Assembly: GCF_016735115.1 (NCBI RefSeq)
Contig: NZ_JAERQJ010000002.1
Location: 1-64,000, forward strand
DNA: 64,000 nucleotides
From: Aquimarina mytili
GTDB lineage: Bacteria > Bacteroidota > Bacteroidia > Flavobacteriales > Flavobacteriaceae
Reading direction: 5' to 3'
Shown: piece after piece, positions 7,223 through 14,726 of the stretch
Layout: each line of letters starts with the position of its first letter
Position numbering within the stretch: position 1 is the stretch's first letter
Position numbers and translations under genes: made by a program
Notes under the pieces: generated by a model
What the model saw: only the letters and a program-made list of their open reading frames with translations
Told to the model about the DNA's origin: nothing
The model's database searches: none

Positions 7223-7255
7223 AGACCTGACAGGTTTTAAAAACCTGTCAGGTCT
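7223..7255. repeat. perfect 15-bp palindrome (AGACCTGACAGGTTT)
   Basis: AGACCTGACAGGTTT, a 3-base loop TAA, and its exact reverse complement form a 15-bp perfect stem. From memory, 'ACCTGTCAGGT' palindromes of this kind recur in flavobacterial intergenic DNA. It could work as a bidirectional terminator after the 56-residue peptide gene. Confidence 0.7.
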
Positions 7256-7312
7256 ACATAGCTTGTTATCCCAAAATAAACTTTATTTTGATCCTAACTT
7301 TAAATTATTTGA

Positions 7313-7483
7313 TTAAGCATATTGAGTAAGTTTCCAGGTAACAGCTTTGCCACCATATGGAGGCATTCTATTTCCTTTAGCTATTGGTGCAGTTGTTGTT
7401 GGAGTGCCTACCACTTTCCAAATTCCTGACTCTGGACAATTTTGTCCAGTTCTTGCAGTTGTACCGATTGGTTTTTTTGACAT
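7313..7483 (-). CDS. 56-residue peptide with CPxSGxW motif
   Basis: An ATG (7483) to TAA frame encodes 56 residues with TGQNCPESGIWKVVGTP followed by IAKGNRMPPYGGKAVTWKL. The CPxSGxW ... KGxxMPP.GG...W pattern is seen in small domains in many bacteria, from memory, but I cannot name it with confidence. The regular motif spacing and a strong following hairpin support real coding. It has no signal peptide. Confidence 0.6.
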   Translation of the reverse strand: MSKKPIGTTARTGQNCPESGIWKVVGTPTTTAPIAKGNRMPPYGGKAVTWKLTQYA

Positions 7484-7535
7484 TTTTAAAAATTTTAAAA
7501 TTAATAATGACTAAACTTACTATTACACAAAAAGA

Positions 7536-7561
7536 ATCCCTTGTGGAAACTCACAAGGGAT
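7536..7561 (-). terminator. intrinsic terminator of the kinase/regulator operon
   Basis: A 10-bp perfect stem (ATCCCTTGTG / CACAAGGGAT, 6-base loop) lies just after the response regulator stop codon; on the minus strand it is followed by TCTTTTT. Confidence 0.75.
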
Positions 7562-7588
7562 AGCGTTTTAAGATTATTTAACGATAGT

Positions 7589-8257
7589 TTAATCTATTAG
7601 ACCTAATTGATTTACGGTATATACAAGTTGTACATTAGTTTTTGCGTTAAAATCATCTCTTAATTTTCGTATACGATCTTCTACAGATCGTTTGCTACTG
7701 GGCTCAATATTATTTTCTACCAAATATTGACTTATTTCTTCATGTTTATATCCTTGTGTCAGTAATTTTAGAAGCTGTATTTCATATTGCTCCAGTTGTA
7801 ATACATTTTTTTGATGCAATGCATCTTTAGATACCGGGCAGGTGTATATATTGTTCTGATCTACAGCCGTAATAGCTTGTACAAGTTGAGTTAATCCATA
7901 TAAGCCTTTACAAACATATCCATCGATTTTATGATTTGTAAAAAAGGATTTGATGATCGCAGGTTTCTTTTCTCCAGTAAAGACAATAATCTTAATATCA
8001 GGTTGTACCTTTTTTACTTCCTCGATAAGCTGTTTTCCTGTAGTGATGTGATGTTTTTTATAATCTAGAGCAAAAGAGAGGTCAGTGATTAACAAATCAT
8101 AAGGGATCTCCTTTTGTTTAGCTTCTTTTATTTTAAGCAGTGTTTTGTCACAGAACTGAGCCGTATCAACATGGGCTTCGGTAAATTCGTTAACAGCAGA
8201 AACAATACCTAAATTGTCACTATCCTCATCTTCGGCAATCAAAATTTTAGTAAACAT
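7589..8257 (-). CDS. LuxR/NarL-type response regulator
   Basis: The 222-residue protein has an N-terminal receiver domain with acidic pocket (IAEDEDSDN), phosphoacceptor Asp59 (DLLITDLSF), a Thr switch (VFTGEKK) and conserved Lys (VCKGL). The C-terminal 70 residues (YEIQLLKLLTQGYKHEEISQ then KRSVEDRIRKLRDDFN) form a helix-turn-helix output domain in the LuxR style. It follows the kinase gene by 12 bp on the same strand, so they are a two-component pair. Confidence 0.85.
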   Translation of the reverse strand: MFTKILIAEDEDSDNLGIVSAVNEFTEAHVDTAQFCDKTLLKIKEAKQKEIPYDLLITDLSFALDYKKHHITTGKQLIEEVKKVQPDIKIIVFTGEKKPAIIKSFFTNHKIDGYVCKGLYGLTQLVQAITAVDQNNIYTCPVSKDALHQKNVLQLEQYEIQLLKLLTQGYKHEEISQYLVENNIEPSSKRSVEDRIRKLRDDFNAKTNVQLVYTVNQLGLID

Positions 8258-8269
8258 ATTTTATTCAAA

Positions 8270-10228
8270 TTATGGCGTAAAAACAATAGTTGCTTTAAAA
8301 CCTTCTTGTGGTTTTGAGTCAAAAGTAATGGTTCCGTTAATGTCTTTTATGCGGTTTTCCACATTCTTTAGTCCATTTTTTGAAACTAATTTATTCAGAT
8401 TCATGCCTACACCATTGTCTATATAGTTTACTTTAATTTTTTTCTTTTCTTTTGTAAAGGTAATAGCTACAATACTTGCTTTGCTATGCCTTTTCATATT
8501 GGTAAGTAGCTCTTTTAGCACCAAATACAGTTCTCCTTTTTTGAGTGGTGATACCTCTGTCCAAAAGCTTGTTTCTAATTCACTTGTAATTATTTTGGTT
8601 TGATCATCACCGTAAGAATCTAACAATGTTAGTAGTTCATCGCCGTATTCTTCTCCGGTTTCTACCTTATTATCCCTAGAAAAATCTCTAATCTTATGAT
8701 ATACGGTATCAAACCCCTTAAGTATCTTAAGGTTTTCCTGATCATTTTTAAAACCAGAAACCTTTTGTAGTTGTAATAGTAGATAATAAAGATTATTTCC
8801 TACCTCATCATGTAACTTTTTTGATAACCTATTGTTGGTGTCATGACGTTCTTCTAAACGAGCAGTTTTAATTCGCTGTTTCCAGATCAGGAAGACCGAT
8901 ATTACTATAATTATCAATATTGATGAGATAAGAATAAGAATGTTTCTCCTAGACGTTTCTTTGGCAAGTTTTAAATCTTGTTCTGCCGTTTGAGCCTTTA
9001 GTTCAAGAACTTTTTCTCGATTCTTTTCGGTATCGTATTTTATTTTAGCGAATTGGTGTTTTGCTTGTAGTCTAGCAACATTAATACTATCGGTTAATCT
9101 TTGATATTCAATTGCAACTTTCTTCGGATTTTTTTCCAATTGAATGAGATAGGAGAGGGCCTCTACTTTGGATTTCGCACCATTTATTTTTTTTGCTGTT
9201 TCATACGCATTATTAGCATACTGAATAGCAATTTTATCTTGTTTAAGGTTTTTATGATACTCTATTAAATGGACATAACTGGCAAATTGACCAGAAAAAT
9301 CATTTTCACTCAAACGTATCTTAAGATTGTGGTTTAGTTCGTCCAGAGCATTGTAATTTTTATTCTCCAACCATTTAATGTACGCTAAGTTATCATGGAT
9401 TCTGGCTTTTTCTTTTCTATTAATGGTTAATGTGTCAATAGATAACTTAGAGAGTAGGCCAATGGCTTTTTCAAAGTTGTTATTTTTTGAATACACAGTT
9501 GCTAAATTATTCTTGTAGATAAGCCTATCCGTTTGATTTCTAGTCTCTGAAATTGCCTTATTATACCAGTAGATAGATTCATTATAATTGTTTTGTCTAT
9601 TTGAGCTAATGGCTAATGTATTATACAAAGAGGCTATATGTTTTTTATCGAGTTCTGGATCTAAATACTCTAACGCTTCAATTGAGGTAACCTCACTACC
9701 GATGAAGTCTCCCTTTTTATGCTGTATCGTTGCCATTGTTAATAATCTTTTACCAGCATTAGAATATTCTTTTATTGAAAGGTGATAATTTTTAGAACGG
9801 TTTAAGTAAAAGTAAGCACTATCCAGTTTTGATGCCTTATAGAAGTAGTTCCCAATTTTAAAATTAGCTCGTGAAAGCATTATCGTGTCTTTTGTATTTA
9901 ATGCCTTTGCCAGTAATACTCTACCATAAAAAAGAACACTGTCGTATTGTTTAGCTTTGTTGTGCAAAGTAATTTTATAGGAAAGGGATTTTTTTTCTAA
10001 CGAATCGATGTTGACATTTATAGATAATTCATAAGCCGAATCAATTGATTTTATGCGCTGCTGTAGAGTTTTGGACTTGTTCCTAGCATTTTGATAGTAT
10101 TCGGATATACTATCAATTCTAGAGCTTTTTGTCTCGACAATAGAATTGTTTCTATCCGAACAAGAGGTAAAGAATAATGAATAAAATAGTAAGACAAGAG
10201 CACTATATTTAAGGCAGGTTACTTTCAT
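8270..10228 (-). CDS. TPR-containing sensor histidine kinase (HisKA_3 type)
   Basis: The 652-residue protein begins with a lipoprotein-type signal (LFFTSC), then TPR-like helical repeats (about 45-380) that probably form the extracytoplasmic sensor. A coiled coil and one membrane helix follow (about residues 430-450), then the LSKKLHDEVGN dimerisation box with phosphoacceptor His473, and a HATPase domain (ELLTNMKRHSKAS, NYIDNGVGMNL, GLKNVENRI). This is the typical Bacteroidota TPR-kinase layout. It phosphorylates the regulator encoded 12 bp downstream. The ligand is unknown. Confidence 0.9.
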   Translation of the reverse strand: MKVTCLKYSALVLLFYSLFFTSCSDRNNSIVETKSSRIDSISEYYQNARNKSKTLQQRIKSIDSAYELSINVNIDSLEKKSLSYKITLHNKAKQYDSVLFYGRVLLAKALNTKDTIMLSRANFKIGNYFYKASKLDSAYFYLNRSKNYHLSIKEYSNAGKRLLTMATIQHKKGDFIGSEVTSIEALEYLDPELDKKHIASLYNTLAISSNRQNNYNESIYWYNKAISETRNQTDRLIYKNNLATVYSKNNNFEKAIGLLSKLSIDTLTINRKEKARIHDNLAYIKWLENKNYNALDELNHNLKIRLSENDFSGQFASYVHLIEYHKNLKQDKIAIQYANNAYETAKKINGAKSKVEALSYLIQLEKNPKKVAIEYQRLTDSINVARLQAKHQFAKIKYDTEKNREKVLELKAQTAEQDLKLAKETSRRNILILISSILIIIVISVFLIWKQRIKTARLEERHDTNNRLSKKLHDEVGNNLYYLLLQLQKVSGFKNDQENLKILKGFDTVYHKIRDFSRDNKVETGEEYGDELLTLLDSYGDDQTKIITSELETSFWTEVSPLKKGELYLVLKELLTNMKRHSKASIVAITFTKEKKKIKVNYIDNGVGMNLNKLVSKNGLKNVENRIKDINGTITFDSKPQEGFKATIVFTP

Positions 10229-10251
10229 ATATTGAAAGTACTAAAAATATC

Positions 10252-10278
10252 AAAACCGCACTAATATGGTGCGGTTTT
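10252..10278. terminator. hairpin terminator between lipoprotein and kinase genes
   Basis: AAAACCGCAC and GTGCGGTTTT form a perfect 10-bp stem with a 7-base loop and run into T on both strands. It would end transcription of the 50-residue lipoprotein gene before the kinase. Confidence 0.8.
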
Positions 10279-10302
10279 GATCTCTATGAATTGAACATTT
10301 GT

Positions 10303-10455
10303 TTATTCATCATCATCATCAGGTACAACAACTCCTTCTTCACCCTCGGTAGCTAATTCTTCGATACCGATTTCTTCAGATAAATCTGAGGTTGTACAAG
10401 AAAATAATGACATGTTAAACAAAACGACTACTAATATTATAATTGCTTTACGCAT
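10303..10455 (-). CDS. 50-residue acidic lipoprotein
   Basis: A frame from ATG (10455) to TAA encodes 50 residues: a lipoprotein signal (MRKAIIILVVVLFNMSLFSC) and an acidic mature peptide of 30 residues ending in VPDDDDE. It lies upstream of the kinase gene on the same strand, separated by a strong terminator. A sensory accessory role is possible from position only. Confidence 0.65.
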   Translation of the reverse strand: MRKAIIILVVVLFNMSLFSCTTSDLSEEIGIEELATEGEEGVVVPDDDDE

Positions 10456-10859
10456 AATTTCTAAAATTTAAAATTGGACATAGCTGTGGCTGTCCGGGAT
10501 TTAACCCCAGAGGATAAATTGCCATACAGCATTACTTTGAAATGTGAAGAGGCGCCTCTTCACTTTTGGGAAGTTGTTTGGAAACAACTAGACAAGAAGA
10601 GCTTATTTTACTTCCCAGATCAATTCACAGATCCTGTCTTGTATTTCCAGTCTTGAATTGATATTGTACATTAATCCTAGTTGTACAGAAAAGGATGATT
10701 ACCAATTCGATGAGACAAATGAAATAAAGATTTGAGAAAATGCTGTGGACACACTATGGACTTGTTTCGCACAAAGTATAGACACCCTTTGTTTATAGTA
10801 GGTTTGGGAATACATGTCCATCTTAAATTTGTAACTTTAAGACCTAAATAACTGATAAT
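10456..10859. other. intergenic region rich in inverted repeats
   Basis: There is a 60-residue frame at 10474-10656, but it starts only with TTG and its DNA is almost entirely inverted repeats: GTGAAGAGGC/GCCTCTTCAC (10544-10563, perfect), AGTTGTTT GG AAACAACT just after, and ATCAATTCA...TGAATTGAT near 10619-10662. I read it as structured non-coding DNA or RNA rather than a gene. The remainder up to 10859 is the AT-rich leader of the next gene. Confidence 0.45.
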
Positions 10860-11507
10860 ATGATTATCAAAGTAGTCAAATTGGCTTTCGAAAAAGCAAA
10901 AAAAGAAACCTCTAATAGATCAAAGACTGGTTTAGCAACACATATTTCCAAAAGAATTGAAAAAGATTACCCTGATAGGGTTATCAGCTATAGAACTTTT
11001 ACGAGATATTATGAAAAATACATTGAAGAAAAAATGGGTGTTATTGATGAACCCCAACCTGATATTATTGAATATTTATGTCAATATTTAGGATATGAAG
11101 GATATGAAGATTTTGTAAGAAAGAATAAAATCAAACTGATAATAAAATTGTTACTTGGTTTTGGAGTTATTTCATTAATTATGGTAATAATAGTCTTTAG
11201 TTTTAATACACAACAAAAAGATTGTATGACATGGTCCAAATACAATTATATACTAGTAGTTTGTCCACAAAGCCATAATCCTAAGATTATCCCATTAGAT
11301 ACAGTTTTATTAAATGAATTTGAAAAGATTGAAGTAGATACGAATTCTATTTTCTTTGATAATAATGGGAAAGCCAAGGTTTGGTATGATAAAACAGAAG
11401 GGAAGATTGAGTTTTTTAATTCAAAAGGAATACACCCAACAAATGGAAATAAGCTAAAACCTATTACTCAAACTATTGTTCGTAAATATGTTTTTGGAGA
11501 AGATTAA
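10860..11507 (+). CDS. bitopic membrane protein with HTH-like N-terminus, unknown function
   Basis: The 215-residue protein has a soluble N-terminal part (residues 1-90; AFEKAKKETSNRSKTGLATH and SYRTFTRYYEKY suggest an HTH-like helical domain), one membrane helix (about 91-113, LIIKLLLGFGVISLIMVIIV) and a C-terminal part that would be extracytoplasmic, with two Cys (DCMTW, VVCPQS). Such proteins with a DNA-binding-like domain inside and a sensor-like domain outside could be one-component regulators, but I cannot assign it. It is monocistronic. Confidence 0.6.
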   Translation: MIIKVVKLAFEKAKKETSNRSKTGLATHISKRIEKDYPDRVISYRTFTRYYEKYIEEKMGVIDEPQPDIIEYLCQYLGYEGYEDFVRKNKIKLIIKLLLGFGVISLIMVIIVFSFNTQQKDCMTWSKYNYILVVCPQSHNPKIIPLDTVLLNEFEKIEVDTNSIFFDNNGKAKVWYDKTEGKIEFFNSKGIHPTNGNKLKPITQTIVRKYVFGED

Positions 11508-11536
11508 TAAATGTATTAATAGCAATTACTATTAAA

Positions 11537-11612
11537 AATCCACACAAAAAAGTGGGGAAATTACCCTCAAGTGTGGATATTATACACACTTTTGTTTTTG
11601 AGGGTTTTTGAT
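11537..11612 (+). promoter_or_regulatory. two mutually exclusive hairpins before the GT2 gene
   Basis: ATCCACAC (11538-11545) can pair with GTGTGGAT (11571-11578). The overlapping segment ACCCTCAAGTGTG (11563-11575) can instead pair with CACAC...TTTGAGGGT ending about 11605, which is followed by TTTTT. The second form looks like a terminator. The arrangement could be only the terminator of the upstream gene, or an attenuator for the glycosyltransferase 76 bp on. Confidence 0.4.
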
Positions 11613-11687
11613 AACCCCTTGTTATTCATAGCGTTTTAAAAATGGTATCAATATTGGTGGTTCTGAGAAGGAATTAAGAAAACTTTC

Positions 11688-13142
11688 ATGAAAGGATCAA
11701 CATCTAGTAAGGCGACCACAACATCAATATCTATTGATCGTTTAGAAAAATTCATTGCAAATGCTTCATCATCGTTTATTTTAATAGCAACTTTTCTACT
11801 GCTATTTGGTGCCGCATCGCTGTTTTATTTTTTACAACCCTATTTTGAAGAAATTCACCTCGAACGTATGAATACCTCCTGGGGTATTGCTCTAATGACC
11901 ACAGGGATCCTACTATTAGCAGTAAAGATCAGTTTTATCATTTATATACTCGCGCTATATCTACGATATAAAACCATTGCACCGGTATCTGATCAAGAGT
12001 TACCACTATGCACCGTAATCGTACCGGCCTATAACGAGGGAGAGTTGGTGTACAAAACCTTGCATAGCCTTGCCGAAAGTGATTATCCACAAGAAAAATT
12101 ACAAATTATATCTATTGATGATGGTAGCCAGGATGATACCTGGCAATGGATGCAACGCGCCAAAGCAGAGTTGGGGGATCGTGTATCGATATACCAACAA
12201 CCCGAAAACAGAGGAAAACGTCATGCCTTATACCGTGGGTTTAATCTGGCAACCGGAGAGGTGCTGATCACTGTAGATAGTGATTCTATCGTAAAAACAG
12301 ATACACTGCGTATTATGGCTTCGCCATTTGTAGTTAACAAGGATTGTGGGGCTGTAGCCGGTAATGTACGTGTTCTAAATCGCGAAAAAGCATTGATCCC
12401 ACGTATGCTTAATGTAAGTTTTGCTTTTAGTTTTGAATTTATACGTTCTGCACAAAGTGCCTTAGGTTCTGTATTGTGTACACCAGGAGCGTTGTCGGCA
12501 TATCGTAGAACGGCTGTTTTTAAATGTCGAGAAGCATGGATCAATCAAACTTTTATGGGGCAAGTCTCAAAAATAGGAGAGGACCGCGCCATGACCAATA
12601 TGATTTTAAAACAAGGCTATAAGGTGTTGTTTCAGCGCAAGGCCTATGTCTATACCAATATCCCTGAGCGTTATAAAAACCTATACAAAATGTTTATCCG
12701 TTGGGAGCGCAGCAATATCCGCGAGAATATCGCTATGAGTAGATTTGCCTTTACCAACTTTAGAAAAGGATCTAAAACCGGGACCAGAGTACTGCTTTTA
12801 AACCAATGGTTGAAAATGATAATGGCTTATCCGGCAATGCTGTTAATGATCTTTTTTATCAGCACCTATCCGTTGTTGTTTTTTAGCTCTACATTATTGA
12901 GTATACTGGTGTTTTCGAGTATTCAAGCATTCTTTTATGCCAAAAAACACAATGTAGCTGAGTCATTATGGGCGTACCCATATAGTGTTTTTTATGCGTT
13001 TACCTTGTTTTGGATTACTCCTTATGCGATTGCAACTGCGGGCAGAAGCGGGTGGTTAACACGTGATTTACCTAAAGAGCAACTCAAAGAACAAGAACAG
13101 CAGGTAGAGGTAGTGCCTGTCTCCGTTTCTGTTTTAGAGTAG
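11688..13142 (+). CDS. family 2 glycosyltransferase, processive membrane type
   Basis: The 484-residue protein has two N-terminal membrane helices (about 28-50 and 65-90), a GT-A catalytic domain with VIVPAYNEGE, the IDDGSQDDTW nucleotide-sugar motif, DSDS metal motif, GEDRAMTN acceptor/base motif and a RWERSN segment in the place of QxxRW, then three or four C-terminal helices. This is the layout of hyaluronan/poly-N-acetylglucosamine synthases, so it should polymerise and export a polysaccharide through the inner membrane. The sugar is not deducible. No deacetylase or export partner is adjacent. Confidence 0.85.
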   Translation: MKGSTSSKATTTSISIDRLEKFIANASSSFILIATFLLLFGAASLFYFLQPYFEEIHLERMNTSWGIALMTTGILLLAVKISFIIYILALYLRYKTIAPVSDQELPLCTVIVPAYNEGELVYKTLHSLAESDYPQEKLQIISIDDGSQDDTWQWMQRAKAELGDRVSIYQQPENRGKRHALYRGFNLATGEVLITVDSDSIVKTDTLRIMASPFVVNKDCGAVAGNVRVLNREKALIPRMLNVSFAFSFEFIRSAQSALGSVLCTPGALSAYRRTAVFKCREAWINQTFMGQVSKIGEDRAMTNMILKQGYKVLFQRKAYVYTNIPERYKNLYKMFIRWERSNIRENIAMSRFAFTNFRKGSKTGTRVLLLNQWLKMIMAYPAMLLMIFFISTYPLLFFSSTLLSILVFSSIQAFFYAKKHNVAESLWAYPYSVFYAFTLFWITPYAIATAGRSGWLTRDLPKEQLKEQEQQVEVVPVSVSVLE

Positions 13143-13290
13143 TACGATCTGGGTTAAATGTATTTGACCCTAGTCCTTTTTTGTTAAGACTAAACATATA
13201 GTCCATTTTTCGAATTGATCATAGAGAATTTTTCAAGAGGATTTCTTATCTTATACTATGAATATGTATAACTCTTAAAATTTGTCAATT

Positions 13291-13470
13291 ATGGAATTTA
13301 TGGAAATAATGGATAACAAAGGCACCTTGCATTATATCAATCCCAGTCACATCTCCGGACTCTGCGCTGTAGAAGGCAAATGCAAAATTAATCTAATGGG
13401 TCAGGATTATATGGTTACCAAAGAAACCATGGAAGATGTAAAACTTCATCTTATGTCTTTTAGGCACTAG
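13291..13470 (+). CDS. 59-residue conserved small protein
   Basis: The ATG at 13291 is preferred over an upstream TTG nine bases earlier. The 59 residues (MEIMDNKGTLHYINPSHISG ... CKINLMGQDYMVTKETMEDV) have the beta-strand pattern of small FlbD-like proteins: a 'yiNp..I' strand, a central '.I.L..g....v.ET.eev'. This similarity is by eye only. The function is unknown; the gene stands alone. Confidence 0.5.
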   Translation: MEFMEIMDNKGTLHYINPSHISGLCAVEGKCKINLMGQDYMVTKETMEDVKLHLMSFRH

Positions 13471-13570
13471 AAAGATCAATTTGATAACAAAATAATAGTC
13501 ATTATACCTGTTAATACGACGAAGAAAAGCATCAATTCGTGTGCTTTGTTGTAATGCAATGAAAACAAAA

Positions 13571-13613
13571 TGTACTTCGACAGGCCCAGTAGAGCTATCG
13601 AGAATAGCTTTTT
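13571..13613. repeat. dispersed repeat with terminator-like hairpin
   Basis: TACTTCGACAGGCCCAGTAG is followed by AGCTAT CGAGA ATAGCT (13593-13609) and a T run. The 'TTCGACAGG...' and 'ATCGAGAA' blocks recall the repeats at 137-240, 672-728 and 14240-14313. Confidence 0.5.
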
Positions 13614-13685
13614 TAAGTGCACAAGGGGTTTAGTATATCTAAGGGCAAAATAAGTAGGTGTCGTATACTACTAATAACATAACCT

Positions 13686-13856
13686 ATGGCAAAAAAAGGG
13701 AAAGAAAAGAATACACAAAATAAAGCGAAGCATGCCAAACTGATGAATCGCAAAAAGAATAAAATCAGAAAAGAGAAAGAAGCCCGGGCAGCACGTTTGA
13801 AAGCTTTAGTACAAAAAATGAATCAACAAAATAATACCGATACCGCTCATGACTAG
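13686..13856 (+). CDS. 56-residue Lys-rich helical protein
   Basis: A frame from ATG at 13686 encodes 56 residues with about one third Lys or Arg (MAKKGKEKNTQNKAKHAKLM...), predicted as one basic helix, with no signal peptide. It overlaps the start of the YchJ gene by eight bases, which supports translational coupling and real coding. The composition suggests RNA or ribosome binding; this is inference. Confidence 0.55.
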   Translation: MAKKGKEKNTQNKAKHAKLMNRKKNKIRKEKEARAARLKALVQKMNQQNNTDTAHD

Positions 13857-14241
13857 TTGCTATTGTGGAAGAGCGATATCGTATGCATCTTGTTGTGGCA
13901 AAATTCATGAGGATATTACTTCTGTAGCTACTGCCGAAGACCTAATGCGATCGCGGTATAGCGCCTTTGTATTGGCTAAAGGCGATTATTTACAGAAAAG
14001 CCATCATAGTACCACCAGACCCTCATCTAAAGAAAAGAAATCTATAGTATGCTGGGCTAAATCTGTACAGTGGGTAAAACTAGAAGTACTGCATACTTCT
14101 GAAGGTATGCCAAAAGATACCAAAGGCACTGTAGCGTTTAAAGCATTTTATTATGAGCAGGGTGCGTTGCAAGTGATCCATGAACATTCTATGTTTACCA
14201 AAGAACACGGCTATTGGGTATATGTAGGAGAAGTACAGTGA
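13849..14241 (+). CDS. ychJ: YchJ family protein (SEC-C zinc motif plus NTF2-like domain)
   Basis: The 130-residue protein begins with a Cys-rich motif (CYCGRAISYASCCGKIH) of the SEC-C type, normally a zinc site, followed by AEDLMRSRYSAFVLAKGDYL, the hallmark of the YchJ NTF2-like domain, and a closing FTKEHGYWVYVGE. It matches the UPF0225/YchJ family, whose function is not established; SEC-C motifs are otherwise known from SecA. Translation is probably coupled to the Lys-rich peptide gene upstream. Confidence 0.85.
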   Translation: MTSCYCGRAISYASCCGKIHEDITSVATAEDLMRSRYSAFVLAKGDYLQKSHHSTTRPSSKEKKSIVCWAKSVQWVKLEVLHTSEGMPKDTKGTVAFKAFYYEQGALQVIHEHSMFTKEHGYWVYVGEVQ

Positions 14242-14313
14242 GGGCTGAGGCTCTCGAAGCCCACATCATATATCAAAGCCGAACCCTGAGTGTAGTCGAA
14301 GGGAAGGGTGAGA
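14240..14313. repeat. dispersed repeat with CCCTGAGTGTAGTCGAAGGG
   Basis: GGCTCTCGAAGCCC and GAACCCTGAGTGTAGTCGAAGGG lie between two convergent genes. The same blocks occur near 425-540 and, in altered form, at 17683-17776, so this is a dispersed family. Confidence 0.55.
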
Positions 14314-14320
14314 TCTAATA

Positions 14321-14698
14321 TCAAGGCGGTAAAACAATAGCCTTAAAAAGTTTGATAGTACCATCGGTATACCAGCAAAGTCCAATTATTTTTGCTTCGG
14401 TAGGGTGTTTAACCTTCCAATAGGCTACTTCTGAAGCCTGTTTTATATCGGTATATAAATCCTGATCATCTGGATCTGGAGCAAAGTCTGCATGTTCTAG
14501 ACTCAAGCGATCTTTTTTATCACACGTATTTATTAAGGGTTTGATATCAATCACTTCATTAATATCACAAGCCATAGTTTTGGCGTTAATAGCATTATGT
14601 AATTGATCGATCAAAGTTGAATCCATTATTTTTTCTGAATTTATACATCTTTTCTGAATCAGAAAAAGAGAAATTAAAGAAATTACGACATATTTCAT
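14321..14698 (-). CDS. secreted hypothetical protein, 125 aa
   Basis: An N-terminal hydrophobic segment (YVVISLISLFLIQKRC) suggests export. The mature part has several Cys and an acidic DFAPDPDDQDLYTDI loop. I do not recognise a family. It follows the eCIS-type effector gene by 28 bp on the same strand, so it is probably co-transcribed and could be its partner or immunity factor; that is inference from position. Confidence 0.5.
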   Translation of the reverse strand: MKYVVISLISLFLIQKRCINSEKIMDSTLIDQLHNAINAKTMACDINEVIDIKPLINTCDKKDRLSLEHADFAPDPDDQDLYTDIKQASEVAYWKVKHPTEAKIIGLCWYTDGTIKLFKAIVLPP

Positions 14699-14726
14699 CT
14701 TAGGGGCATTTACATATGAATCATAT

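Noticed and set aside
10474-10656. 60-residue frame on the plus strand
   Set aside because: It has only a TTG start and most of its DNA is inverted repeats, so a structured non-coding element is more likely.
12070-12544. Frames of 65 and 107 residues inside the glycosyltransferase gene
   Set aside because: They lie in other frames of a gene with complete GT2 motifs; they are shadows.
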